Source: Secundilactobacillus folii
GTDB taxonomy: Bacteria; Bacillota; Bacilli; Lactobacillales; Lactobacillaceae
Reading direction: 5' to 3'
NCBI RefSeq assembly: GCF_009720675.1
Contig: NZ_WNJO01000008.1
Span: forward strand, 62,001 to 126,000
Length of the DNA stretch: 64,000 nucleotides
Under the pieces are notes generated by a model that saw nothing but the letters and a program-made list of their open reading frames with translations, did no database searches and was not told the origin of the DNA. A program made the position numbers and the translations under genes. Of the stretch, positions 17,216 to 26,222 are shown piece by piece. Every line of letters begins with the position of its first letter. Positions within the stretch are counted from its first letter, which is position 1.

Positions 17216-18178
17216 ATGAGAAAGGAACGGCTCGCCTACGGAATAATTTGTCTCGCCATTCTTGTGACGGTCATCGTGTCACTAATGCTTGGTACACAAT
17301 TATTTTCACTTTCAGAGCTGTGGCAGGCTTTCACCGGTAATCGTCCGGCAGTTTTAAATACCGTTTTGACGTTCCGATTACCACGGATCGTTGCAGCTTT
17401 AGTCGTTGGCGGCATGCTAGCCACGGCTGGTGCTATTAGTCAGTCAGTCTTTCGTAATCGTCTGGCAGACCCAACGATTCTTGGTGTCACTTCAGCTGGT
17501 GAACTATTCATGTTATTGGGTGGCTTTTTCCTGCCGGCCTTCGGCTTACAAAAGTTGATCTTGGCATTTTTGGGTGGTTTGGTGGCATTTGCCTTGCTTG
17601 CTAACCGAAAAACACTCCGTCATCCCTACCAGTTAATCATCGTTGGGGTGGCCTTGAACCTGACCTTTACGGGGCTTAAACAGTTATTTACCCAGGGTAT
17701 CGACGTTGGTAATTCACTGGGCTTCAACGGGATGACTTGGTCATCAGCTACCGGACTGGTAATTGCTGGCTGCATTGGTTTGATTCTGGCACTTCTTGTG
17801 GCGCCATGGGCTAATGATTTGAAGCTGCCAGATGAGCAGTTAGCGATGGTTGGCGTGCCGGTAATTGCAATTCGGTTAAGTTTGTTAGCGCTAGTTGTGT
17901 ATTTGTCAGCCGACGTAACTTCGGTTGTGGGCACCATTCCGTTTATTGGTATTATTGTGCCCAATATTGCCCGCTACTTTGTCGGCCATGACTATCAGAC
18001 CATTTTACCGTTTTCAATGCTTAGTGGTGCTTGGCTGCTTTTATTAGTAGACACCGTGGGACGAGTTGTGATCCTTCCCAGCGAGATCTCAGCTGCCACG
18101 CTTATGGCAGTCATTGGTGGTCCGTTTCTGGTTATCCTGGTCCAAAGAGGGGGATTCAATGGAATTAAAACAGGTTAG
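17216..18178 (+). CDS. isdF: IsdF-like haem ABC transporter permease
   Basis: The 320-residue FecCD-type permease has about nine or ten membrane segments. It carries the family motifs LPRIVAALVVGGMLATAGAIS near residues 48-68 and GTIPFIGIIVPNIAR around 240-254, the latter being the ATPase-coupling loop. It should move haem across the membrane after delivery by the IsdE-like protein. The ATG at 17216 has GGGAG about 8 bases upstream. The frame extends into isdE but that extension has no start signal. It overlaps the ATPase gene by 20 bases. Confidence 0.9.
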   Translation: MRKERLAYGIICLAILVTVIVSLMLGTQLFSLSELWQAFTGNRPAVLNTVLTFRLPRIVAALVVGGMLATAGAISQSVFRNRLADPTILGVTSAGELFMLLGGFFLPAFGLQKLILAFLGGLVAFALLANRKTLRHPYQLIIVGVALNLTFTGLKQLFTQGIDVGNSLGFNGMTWSSATGLVIAGCIGLILALLVAPWANDLKLPDEQLAMVGVPVIAIRLSLLALVVYLSADVTSVVGTIPFIGIIVPNIARYFVGHDYQTILPFSMLSGAWLLLLVDTVGRVVILPSEISAATLMAVIGGPFLVILVQRGGFNGIKTG

Positions 18179-18920
18179 ATACAGCTATCCCGGTTCTGAA
18201 CCATTGATTGTTAATTTTACGGCTAGTGTGCCACAAGGCAAGATTCTTTCGATTATTGGTCCTAACGGTGCTGGTAAGTCAACGCTATTAAAGCTGCTGA
18301 TGGGTCGGATCAGCCCTGATTCAGGTGAAGTATTGCTCGATGGGAAATCAATAGCTGCTTATTCTAACCGTGAACGGGCGGCTAAAATTGCTTTGGTCAG
18401 TCAACAGCATCAAGTGTTTGATGAAATGGCTGTTAAAGAAGTTGTTAAAACGGGTCGATTACCTTTTCACTCGCTGTTAGCGACCATCGCTGATGAAGAG
18501 ATTTTACCTTTTTTAAAGGCGGTCGATTTGGACTGGGCAATTGATCGACCATTAAGTTCTTTATCGGGTGGTCAGCAGCAACGCGTCTGGCTTGCCTCTG
18601 CGTTGGCGCAGGAGCCAAGTTACCTGTTTTTAGATGAGCCCACAACCTACTTGGACATTCGCTACCAGCAGGAACTGATGAGTTTGATTGACAAGTTGAA
18701 TGCTGAACAGCACATTACGATTGTTTTAGTGCTGCATGACATCAATCAGGCACTGAAAATAAGTGATCAAGTGTGGCTGCTCAAGCAGGGTCAATTAGTG
18801 AAAGAAGGGGCGCCAGATTCAATTCTTGATCAGGATCTGTTGAGTGACACGTTTGAAATGCCAGTCAAGATTGTAAATCTGGAAACTTTTGGACCTTATG
18901 TAATTCAATTGACCGCGTAA
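18159..18920 (+). CDS. ABC transporter ATP-binding protein of the haem uptake system
   Basis: The 253-residue FepC-type ATPase has Walker A GPNGAGKST near 35, signature LSGGQQQR near 133, Walker B YLFLDEPT near 153 and the switch histidine in LVLHDIN. It follows and overlaps the permease, completing receptor, permease and ATPase. The ATG at 18159 is preceded by AGAGGGGG; the frame extends 15 codons upstream without a start signal. Staphylococcal isd operons lack a dedicated ATPase in this position, so its presence makes this transporter self-contained. No haem oxygenase or sortase gene follows in the window. Confidence 0.93.
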   Translation: MELKQVRYSYPGSEPLIVNFTASVPQGKILSIIGPNGAGKSTLLKLLMGRISPDSGEVLLDGKSIAAYSNRERAAKIALVSQQHQVFDEMAVKEVVKTGRLPFHSLLATIADEEILPFLKAVDLDWAIDRPLSSLSGGQQQRVWLASALAQEPSYLFLDEPTTYLDIRYQQELMSLIDKLNAEQHITIVLVLHDINQALKISDQVWLLKQGQLVKEGAPDSILDQDLLSDTFEMPVKIVNLETFGPYVIQLTA

Positions 18921-19098
18921 CATCCGGAGTCAAATTAGCTGCTAAATACGGTATTTCAAGCTTTAAAACGCTGCAATTTCACGTTTAAGGATGCTTAAAT
19001 GTCAATCATCCTGAGCTCCGGGAGAACCTAATCATTATTGGTTTCTGCGTGGTTGGAAGACTATGAATTTTGGATGGCACTGTTAATTTTTAGACACT

Positions 19099-19145
19099 CA
19101 AAAACGCGGGTAGATTCGATAACGAACCTATCCGCGTTTTTGTGT
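19099..19145. terminator. Bidirectional terminator between convergent haem and permease genes
   Basis: AAAAACGCGG and CCGCGTTTTT bracket an inner stem (TTCG/CGAA) with A- and T-runs on both sides. The geometry serves both the haem ATPase gene and the convergent amino acid permease gene. Confidence 0.85.
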
Positions 19146-19163
19146 GAGTAAATTTAAAAATGA

Positions 19164-20594
19164 TTAAGATCGTTCTTGTTTATACTTCAGTCTGACTGCG
19201 CTGTGGCGATAACCATAACTAAAGTAAAAAATCAGGCCGATCGCCAACCAGATAAAGAAGGCGATCCACGTAAAACGCTTTAGTTCCAGCATTAAAGTTA
19301 CGCAAAGAATAAATGAAATAATTGGTAAAACTGGGTAGAACGGCACTCGGAACGCGGAATCTAACTTATTGAACTCCGCATTTCGACGCAGAAAAACAAT
19401 GCCAATGGAGACCATGGCAAAGGCGAATAGTGTTCCGATGTTGACCAGTTCAGTGATCTTATCAATGGGGATCACGCAGGCAAAAAAGCTCCCTAAGATA
19501 CCAAAGACCCAAGTGTTTGTGACTGGCACGTGAGTCTTGGGATTCAGCCTGCTGAATAGTTTTGGCAACAGACCATCCCGGCTAATGGCAAACACCAGTC
19601 GAGTGCCACCATACAAGAAGACGATCAGCACAGTGGTCATACCGATTACAGCCCCCAGTGAGACAATGCCTGAGACCCAATCTTGGTGAATAAAGTGCAG
19701 AGCGAAGGCAACGGGATCGGCCACGTCCAGTTTCGTATATTTAACAATTCCCACCAACACGACCGAAAGTGCAATGTAGAGTGCCGTCGCAATCAGTAAC
19801 GAACCAATGATACCGATCGGCACGTTTTTTTGTGGATTCTTAACCTCTTCGGCAGCCGTGGAGACGGCGTCAAACCCGATGTAGGCGTAGAAGGCAACCG
19901 CCGCACCGGAAACGATGCCCTTCATGCCAAACGGCAGGAACGGATTAAAGTTTGCTGGCCGTACGTAAAATGCTCCCACAATAATGAACAAGATGATCAC
20001 AACGATTTTTAAAATCACCATGATGGCATTGATGCGGGCAGATTCCCGAACCCCGCCGACAAGTAAGAATGAGATGATCATAATGATAATAAATGCAGGA
20101 AGGTCAAATATTGCATGAGGCATGCCTGCAGTTCCATAAGCCGCTCGTAAAGCTTCTGGCAAATACCAGTGGAACCCTGCTAAAATATTTTGAAAGTACG
20201 ACGACCAGCTAGCGGCCACTGCTGAGACGGAGAAGAGATATTCCGAAACGAGAGCCCAGCCCAGGATCCAAGCGATAAATTCGCCGAAAACGGCATAGAT
20301 GTAAGTGTAGGCACTGCCTGCTAAGGGAATGGTGGAGGAGAACTCAGAGTAGCACAGCGCTGCTAACGAGCAAACGACTGCTGCCAAAACAAATGATAGA
20401 AAAGCGCTGGGCCCCGTGTATTTGGCCGCAATGATTCCTGGTGTAATGAAGATTCCGGCACCAACAATTGCGCCCACTCCCATGGTTGTCAGACTAAACG
20501 CCGTCAGTGATTTTTCCAAACCGGTCTTTTTAAAAATATCGGTTTTAATATCCTTTCGAAGAAAGAGCGTATGGGCTTTCTTCCTTTCAGCCAT
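19164..20594 (-). CDS. APC-family amino acid permease (YfnA/CAT-like)
   Basis: The 476-residue protein has about 12-13 membrane segments. It shows the APC signature GVGAIVGAGIFITPG near 33-47 and the loop YIGFDAVSTAAEEVKNPQKN near 235-254 typical of cationic or general amino acid transporters. It lies divergently from the T-box-controlled argS gene, but that does not prove an arginine substrate. The ATG at 20594 has AAGGGA upstream; an open extension of 20 codons lacks a signal and is hydrophobic by chance. Confidence 0.88.
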   Translation of the reverse strand: MAERKKAHTLFLRKDIKTDIFKKTGLEKSLTAFSLTTMGVGAIVGAGIFITPGIIAAKYTGPSAFLSFVLAAVVCSLAALCYSEFSSTIPLAGSAYTYIYAVFGEFIAWILGWALVSEYLFSVSAVAASWSSYFQNILAGFHWYLPEALRAAYGTAGMPHAIFDLPAFIIIMIISFLLVGGVRESARINAIMVILKIVVIILFIIVGAFYVRPANFNPFLPFGMKGIVSGAAVAFYAYIGFDAVSTAAEEVKNPQKNVPIGIIGSLLIATALYIALSVVLVGIVKYTKLDVADPVAFALHFIHQDWVSGIVSLGAVIGMTTVLIVFLYGGTRLVFAISRDGLLPKLFSRLNPKTHVPVTNTWVFGILGSFFACVIPIDKITELVNIGTLFAFAMVSIGIVFLRRNAEFNKLDSAFRVPFYPVLPIISFILCVTLMLELKRFTWIAFFIWLAIGLIFYFSYGYRHSAVRLKYKQERS

Positions 20595-20737
20595 TATCAA
20601 GATTCCCTTCAAATAATTAGTGATTAATAATAGTATACATCGACTTTTAATCAAATGACACGGCCATGTGAAAATTTACCTTGGACTTTTCAGCGAATTT
20701 GTCAGGAATGGTGTTTGCAGAAAAAGTGCTATTTCAC

Positions 20738-20766
20738 TTGTGATTTAAGGCTGGATGTTATAGAAT
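20738..20766 (+). promoter_or_regulatory. Promoter of the argS T-box transcript
   Basis: TTGTGA and TAGAAT are separated by 17 bases, just before the structured T-box leader. Confidence 0.6.
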
Positions 20767-20794
20767 GCTACAAGTGAGGTTACCTCGGTGGCCC

Positions 20795-20996
20795 CGTTCA
20801 GTGATAAAAGAAGAGTAGTTATGAAACAGTCGTCAAGCGAGTCCGGAACGGTGGAAGCCGGGTGCCTGTCATAACGAAGCGCGCTTTTTAGAACGCTAGT
20901 TTAATATTCGAGTGGATAGTAATATCAACAAGAGTGGTACCGCGGGTAGTCTCGTCTCTTACAATGTCGATTGTAGGGGAAGGGACTTTTTTTATG
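20795..20996 (+). ncRNA. T-box leader of argS
   Basis: A long Stem I is closed by GTTATGA (20818) pairing with TCATAAC (20869). AGTA on the 5' side and GAAG on the 3' side look like the loop-E specifier bulge; the next triplet, CGC at 20880-20882, is an Arg codon. GGTGGAAGCCGGG forms the distal region. The T-box motif AGAGTGGTACCGCGG is at 20931-20945. A terminator hairpin with a T-run spans about 20948-20994. Uncharged tRNA-Arg should prevent termination and switch on argS. Confidence 0.88.
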
Positions 20997-21059
20997 GCCT
21001 GCGACCTTCAATCACGTTAAGTATAAATTTAAATTCAATAGATCGGAGTTAATTGCTTT

Positions 21060-22751
21060 ATGGACTATAAACAAGTTGTTGCTGATGCGCTAGCTCCCGC
21101 TTTAACGGGGACGTTGTCAGCAGAAGATATCTACGCCAAAATTGAACGGCCTAAAGACGTTAACAAGGGCGACTATGCCTTTCCAGCCTTCACCCTTGCC
21201 AAAACTTTTAAGAAAGCCCCACAACAGATTGCCACAGACTTGGTCAAACAGATCGATACAAGTCAATTCGACAAAGTTGAAGTGGTCGGCCCCTACTTGA
21301 ATTTCTTTCTCGACAAGGCGGCTTTTAGCGCTCAGATTTTGGGGCAAGTTCTGACCGAGGGTGCTGATTACGGGCAAAATCAGTCCGGTAAAAACGGAAA
21401 TGTACCGATCGACATGTCCTCACCTAACATTGCAAAGCCAATTTCGATGGGACATTTGCGTTCAACTGTGATCGGTAATTCAATCGCGGAAATTCTCAAG
21501 AAAAATGGTTATCACCCAATTAAGGATAATCATTTAGGCGATTGGGGCACCCAATTTGGGAAACTGATCACCGCATATCTGAAGTGGGGTAACGAAGACG
21601 ATGTCAAGAAGGACCCCATTACAAATTTAGTGAAGTATTACGTGAAGTTCCATAAGGAAGATGTCGCACACCCGGAACTTGATGATGAAGCCCGTGAGTG
21701 GTTTAAGAAGCTTGAGGACGGTGACAAACAAGCTCAGCAACTGTGGTCATGGTTCCGTGAAGAATCATTGAAGGCCTTTAAAGCCATTTATGATAAGTTA
21801 GGCGTTCAGTTCGATACTTATAATGGTGAAGCCTTCTATAATGATAAGATGCAAGCGGTCGTTGATGAATTGAAAGCTAAGGGCCTGCTGCAGGAATCCC
21901 AGGGGGCTCAAGTAGTCAACCTTGAAAAGTACGATTTGAACCCAGCGTTAATTCTTAAAAGTGATGGCGCATCGCTATATATTACACGTGATATTGCGAC
22001 TGCCATGTACCGTGAAAAAACCTATCATCCAGCAATGAACCTGTACGTTGTCGGTTCTGAGCAAATTTATTATTTCAAGCAGCTCAAGGCGGTTTTGACT
22101 GAAATGGGTCTGCCGTCAGCCAAGAATCTCCACCACATTCCGTTTGGGTTGATCACCGTTAACGGTAAGAAGCTATCTACCCGTTCTGGTCGAATTATTT
22201 TACTGGATGCCGTTTTGGATGATGCCATTGAAATGGCTCAAAAGCAGATTGCCGAGAAGAATCCCGATTTGCCTAATAAGGCCGAAGTTGCGCAACAGGT
22301 TGGTGTTGGCGCGATTATCTTTGGCGATTTAAAGAACGAACGGATGAATTCGATTGACTTTAACTTGGCTGAACAATTGAAATTTGAGGGCGAAACGGGC
22401 CCGTACGTTCAATACGCTCACGCACGTGCCGAAAGTATTTTACGCAAGGCAAGTGGCGTTGACGTTCCAACCAGCGGTGCTAAGATTTCAGATCCAGAAG
22501 CCTGGGAGACGTTGAAGGCGTTAGCTGACTTCCCAGATGTCGTTGTTGAAGCACTGAAGGAGTTTGAACCATCTGACGTTGCCAAGTATGCCATTCGGTT
22601 AGCAAAGTCCTTTAACAAGTATTATGCGCATTCAAAGATCTTAGCTGAGGATGCCGAAAAAACAGCTCGTTTAGCACTGGTCAAGAGTGTTTCAACGGTA
22701 CTAAAAGAAGCCTTGCGACTGTTAGGTGTTCAGGCACCAGACGAAATGTAA
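21060..22751 (+). CDS. argS: Arginyl-tRNA synthetase
   Basis: The 563-residue class I synthetase charges tRNA-Arg. The N-terminal Arg-tRNA synthetase domain covers about 1-90. The HIGH motif appears as MGHLRST near 138, and the KMSKS region appears as KLSTRSGR near 378, the usual variant in this enzyme. The C-terminal anticodon-binding DALR domain ends the protein. The ATG follows CGGAG by about 8 bases. Expression is governed by the T-box directly upstream. Length and motifs are complete. Confidence 0.96.
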   Translation: MDYKQVVADALAPALTGTLSAEDIYAKIERPKDVNKGDYAFPAFTLAKTFKKAPQQIATDLVKQIDTSQFDKVEVVGPYLNFFLDKAAFSAQILGQVLTEGADYGQNQSGKNGNVPIDMSSPNIAKPISMGHLRSTVIGNSIAEILKKNGYHPIKDNHLGDWGTQFGKLITAYLKWGNEDDVKKDPITNLVKYYVKFHKEDVAHPELDDEAREWFKKLEDGDKQAQQLWSWFREESLKAFKAIYDKLGVQFDTYNGEAFYNDKMQAVVDELKAKGLLQESQGAQVVNLEKYDLNPALILKSDGASLYITRDIATAMYREKTYHPAMNLYVVGSEQIYYFKQLKAVLTEMGLPSAKNLHHIPFGLITVNGKKLSTRSGRIILLDAVLDDAIEMAQKQIAEKNPDLPNKAEVAQQVGVGAIIFGDLKNERMNSIDFNLAEQLKFEGETGPYVQYAHARAESILRKASGVDVPTSGAKISDPEAWETLKALADFPDVVVEALKEFEPSDVAKYAIRLAKSFNKYYAHSKILAEDAEKTARLALVKSVSTVLKEALRLLGVQAPDEM

Positions 22752-22811
22752 CCGCTAAATGAAAATACTAGCGAGTGGTACAAGCTCCCTTAGGCATCAA
22801 AATGTGAGCAA

Positions 22812-22860
22812 ATAGCGTCGTGGATTCCTTTTTTGAGGGATCTGCGGCGCTATATTTGTT
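22812..22860 (+). terminator. Terminator after argS
   Basis: ATAGCGtCG..GATtCC pairs imperfectly with GG.GATctGCgGCGCTAT around a T-rich loop and is followed by ATTTGTTT. Confidence 0.7.
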
Positions 22861-23190
22861 TAGTTGACTTGAATTCGCGTTTTAGACGCACATTGGAGCT
22901 CGTTGACGGTCTTGAGCAAATTGAAAATTAAGGTTGGTTATGGTGCGAAGAAACTAGTCGCATTTTTAACAATCGTGTTTTGTCACAGCTTTTTGATCTT
23001 TTGCGGTAATCGTGTTCTGTAAATAGACAGCGCTTTCAAATAGGCGTAAGATTAGAAAATAATGAGTTTAATGCCCAGAGGTTACCTCAAGTGGCTAAGT
23101 AAACATGGATTTATATTAATTTTTCATTTTAGTGGTTCTCCGTTTTAAGACGGATTTTAAAATTTTATTGGATAAAGCAAAATACCGATT
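22861..23190. other. Gene-free stretch between argS and argR
   Basis: About 330 bases hold no open frame with a start signal and no recognised RNA motif. CCAGAGGTTACCTC near 23076 and CCGTTTTAAGACGG near 23149 are short inverted repeats of unknown meaning. Confidence 0.4.
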
Positions 23191-23201
23191 TATACTACCT
23201 T

Positions 23202-23215
23202 TGAATACTTATTTA
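23202..23215. promoter_or_regulatory. ARG-box-like operator upstream of argR
   Basis: TGAATACTTATTTA matches the ArgR/AhrC half-site pair TGAATnnnnATTCA with one mismatch. It lies 33 bases before a TATAAT at 23248-23253, the likely -10 of argR. The position fits autoregulation by an ArgR-type repressor. Confidence 0.6.
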
Positions 23216-23290
23216 AAATCGAGCTTTCTTTTCGTTTTTCATTTTGTTATAATAATTTCAGTGTTAGTACAGTAAGGGGGCTGCATTAGG

Positions 23291-23758
23291 ATGAAAAAAA
23301 GTATTCGTCAATCACGGATTGAACAACTGATCAATCAGTATCCGATTGGGACGCAAGAAGACCTAATGCGTCATCTAAAAGAAATTGGGATAAAGGCGAC
23401 GCAAGCAACTATCTCACGTGACATTCGTGAGATGCAGGTAGTCAAAGCCCAGGATGGCCATGGACACTTGCGTTATACGATCTTTAAACCCGGTAATAAA
23501 TCAGAAGAAGAACACCTTCGTGAGACCATCAATGAAGTGGTGATCGGCTTAACGCGGATCGAATTTATGAACGTGATCAAGACGTTACCAAGCAATGGTA
23601 ATTTGCTAGCTGCGATTTTAGATGATTTAAAATTACCTGAAGTTGTGGGGACTCTCGCCGGGCATGACACGATCTTAGTTATCAGTCCAAACGCTGAAGT
23701 TGCTCAGCAACTGAATGATGAAATCGCTGAAAATATGAATCCTGATATTGTACACTAA
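23291..23758 (+). CDS. argR: Arginine repressor ArgR/AhrC family
   Basis: The 155-residue protein has an N-terminal winged helix (1-65, with ATISRDIREMQVVK) and a C-terminal oligomerisation and arginine-binding domain. The binding motif reads GTLAGHDT at 120-127, where the family normally has GDD; the first Asp is His125. Lactic acid bacteria often carry two ArgR paralogues, only one of which has the full arginine motif. This copy may therefore be the partner that binds DNA but senses arginine poorly. The start is the ATG at 23291, 10 bases after GGGGG. Confidence 0.93.
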   Translation: MKKSIRQSRIEQLINQYPIGTQEDLMRHLKEIGIKATQATISRDIREMQVVKAQDGHGHLRYTIFKPGNKSEEEHLRETINEVVIGLTRIEFMNVIKTLPSNGNLLAAILDDLKLPEVVGTLAGHDTILVISPNAEVAQQLNDEIAENMNPDIVH

Positions 23759-23772
23759 TCGATATTGGGACT

Positions 23773-23800
23773 AAAACACGCCATGAGTGGCGTGTTTTTT
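23773..23800 (+). terminator. Terminator after argR
   Basis: AAAACACGCCA pairs perfectly with TGGCGTGTTTT around TGAG, followed by T residues. Confidence 0.9.
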
Positions 23801-23898
23801 ATTTAAGAGCCGGTAAAGTTTGCACTGAAAATCGGTTGCGTTATAAGAATATGATAGAATTGAATGTGCAAAATCTTTTTACATGTTGAGGAATACGA

Positions 23899-26016
23899 AT
23901 GAATAATAATCGGGGAAATCGATCAGAGCGTGGTTTTCGAGCAATGATGTCACCCTATTATCAGGCCTTCAAACAGCATTTTGGCCGTTTTTGGCACCGT
24001 TATCAGTTAACACGATGGCTTATTGTGGCGGTACTGGCATTAATCTTTGTGGTCAGCGCAACGTTGACTTTTCAGGCCAAAACCGCAAATGTTGGGGACT
24101 TGAAGGCTCAGCTTGAAAAAACCACATATATTTATGACAAGAATAATAAACGTGCAGGGTCACTATATGCGCAAAAGGGCACCTACGTACCGTTGAGTAA
24201 GATCTCGCCAAACGTTCAAAAAGCGGTGATCTCGACAGAGGACCGTAATTTCTACCACGAGCATGGCTTTTCCGTCAAAGGTATTGCGCGAGCGTTTTTC
24301 TTATTGGCCAAAAATAAGCTGTTGCACCGTGACTATATCAGTGGTGGCGGTAGTACTTTGACGCAGCAATTGGTCAAAAATGCTTTTTTGACGCAAGAAC
24401 AAACGATGACGCGGAAGCTGAAGGAAATTTTCTTGGCAGTGGAAGTTGAGAACGTTTATTCAAAACAGGATATCCTGTCGATGTATCTTAATAATGCCTA
24501 CTTTGGTAATGGTGTCTGGGGCGTTCATGACGCGGCTGAAAGGTATTTTGGGACCACTTCAGAAAACCTGACAGTTCCCCAGGCAGCTGTTTTGGCAGGG
24601 ATGCTGACCTCACCAAGTGGCTATAATCCGATTGACCATCCCCAGGCTTCTAAAGACCGGCGGAACGTGGTGCTGGGACTAATGGCAGAAACCGGAGCAA
24701 TCACTAAGTCACAGGCGGCAGCTTATCAGAAGACGCCAATTGTGACCAGTGATACGTATCAGTCTAAAGATTCTTACCGTTACCCGTACTATTTTGATGC
24801 GGTGATCAATGAGGCAATTTCAAAATATGGGCTGACTGAATCTGAAATCTTGAATCATGGTTATAAAATATACACGTATCTGGACCAGAATTATCAGTCC
24901 AGTTTGCAAACTAACTTTAAAAACAGCACGTTGTTCCCACAAAATGCCAGTGACGGGACAAAAGTTCAGGCGGCCTCAGTCGCTGTTAATCCAAAAAATG
25001 GTGGTGTGATGGCGGTCGTTGGCGGTCGTGGTAAGCACGTTTTTCGTGGTTATAACCGTGCGACGCAGATCACCAGACAGCCAGGGTCGACGATTAAGCC
25101 CTTAGCAGTGTATACTCCGGCTTTGGAAAATGGTTATTTCTATGATTCTGAACTGCAAAATAAAAAGACTTCATACGGTTCAAATCACTACACACCTAAG
25201 AACTACGACAACGTTTATACCGGTAAGATGCCAATGTATGAAGCGCTGGCGCAAAGTGTGAACGCACCCGCAGTTTGGTTACTGAATAAAATTGGCGTCA
25301 ATAAGGGCTATGATTCGGTTAAGAAGTTTGGTTTACCTGTGACCAACTCAGACCGTAACTTGGCGCTAGCTTTGGGCGGTTTGAGCAAGGGCATTTCACC
25401 GCAGCAACTGGCAGAAGCCTACACTGCATTTGCCAATGATGGTACTCGAACGGATACACATTATATTCGAAAGATCGTTGATGCGTCAGGTAACGTGATC
25501 GTCAATAATCCTGATGTCAGGACTCATAAGGTGATGTCACCAAAGGTTTCAAAGCAAATGACCAGCATGATGCTGGGCGTCTTCAACAGCGGAACGGGTG
25601 TCACTGCAAAGCCGTATGGGTACTCAGTAGCCGGAAAGACTGGCAGTACGGAAGCTGATGCGACTGGTGATGGCGATGCGACGCGGGATAAATGGATCGT
25701 GGGCTATACACCAGACGTGGTATTAGCGACTTGGGAAGGCTTTGATAACACGAACTCAACCCATCACTTGGAAAACTTGAGTGGAACGGGTGTTGGGCCA
25801 CTCTTTAAGACGGAGATGGAAGAGATCTTGCCGTACACTAAACAGACACCATTTAATACCCAGGATGCCTCAACCTTAGCAAAGGCGTCTAAATCGTCGA
25901 ACAGCTTCTGGAGTAATGTCCAAAAGGGCGCCGGAAACGTGGGCGACCAGATCCAGCAGGGTGCTAATAACGCGGTGGATAGCGTTAAGAAGTGGTGGCA
26001 GCGGTCATTCGGATAG
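23899..26016 (+). CDS. Class A penicillin-binding protein (PBP1A family)
   Basis: The 705-residue bifunctional enzyme polymerises and cross-links peptidoglycan outside the membrane. A cytosolic basic tail precedes a membrane anchor (about 41-60). The transglycosylase domain carries EDRNFYHEHG with catalytic Glu near 114 and GGSTLTQQLVKN. The transpeptidase has S397 in STIKP, an SVN motif near 450 and KTGS near 579. The C-terminal tail is Ser/Asn/Gln-rich. The ATG follows GAGGAA. The gene is complete and appears monocistronic. Confidence 0.93.
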   Translation: MNNNRGNRSERGFRAMMSPYYQAFKQHFGRFWHRYQLTRWLIVAVLALIFVVSATLTFQAKTANVGDLKAQLEKTTYIYDKNNKRAGSLYAQKGTYVPLSKISPNVQKAVISTEDRNFYHEHGFSVKGIARAFFLLAKNKLLHRDYISGGGSTLTQQLVKNAFLTQEQTMTRKLKEIFLAVEVENVYSKQDILSMYLNNAYFGNGVWGVHDAAERYFGTTSENLTVPQAAVLAGMLTSPSGYNPIDHPQASKDRRNVVLGLMAETGAITKSQAAAYQKTPIVTSDTYQSKDSYRYPYYFDAVINEAISKYGLTESEILNHGYKIYTYLDQNYQSSLQTNFKNSTLFPQNASDGTKVQAASVAVNPKNGGVMAVVGGRGKHVFRGYNRATQITRQPGSTIKPLAVYTPALENGYFYDSELQNKKTSYGSNHYTPKNYDNVYTGKMPMYEALAQSVNAPAVWLLNKIGVNKGYDSVKKFGLPVTNSDRNLALALGGLSKGISPQQLAEAYTAFANDGTRTDTHYIRKIVDASGNVIVNNPDVRTHKVMSPKVSKQMTSMMLGVFNSGTGVTAKPYGYSVAGKTGSTEADATGDGDATRDKWIVGYTPDVVLATWEGFDNTNSTHHLENLSGTGVGPLFKTEMEEILPYTKQTPFNTQDASTLAKASKSSNSFWSNVQKGAGNVGDQIQQGANNAVDSVKKWWQRSFG

Positions 26017-26182
26017 CGTTCAAGCTGTTATTTTAGCTCTACACATGGAAATAAGTTTAAGGTGAAATAGCTTTTTTATGGCAAACGCATAATCTTTGAA
26101 TTAAATTTAATTTCTACATTTATGTGATGTAAATAACTCATCCTGTTGTCACCCGAACGCCCTTTCGCCTATGCCAGTTTCA

Positions 26183-26191
26183 TGATACAAT
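26183..26191 (+). promoter_or_regulatory. Extended -10 promoter of the YlbF/YheA gene
   Basis: TGATACAAT is an extended -10 element (TGn plus TACAAT) about 32 bases before the start codon. No clear -35 is present. Confidence 0.55.
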
Positions 26192-26222
26192 GTGATGGTA
26201 TTTAAGACAGGAGGACGTCTCA

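Noticed and set aside
22861-23190. Small RNA gene between argS and argR
   Set aside because: No promoter and terminator pair brackets a plausible RNA, and no known structured motif is visible.
26020-26085. Terminator after the class A penicillin-binding protein gene
   Set aside because: AGCTGTTATTTT and GAAATAGCTTTTTT pair poorly across a long loop; a T-run exists but the stem is too weak to call.
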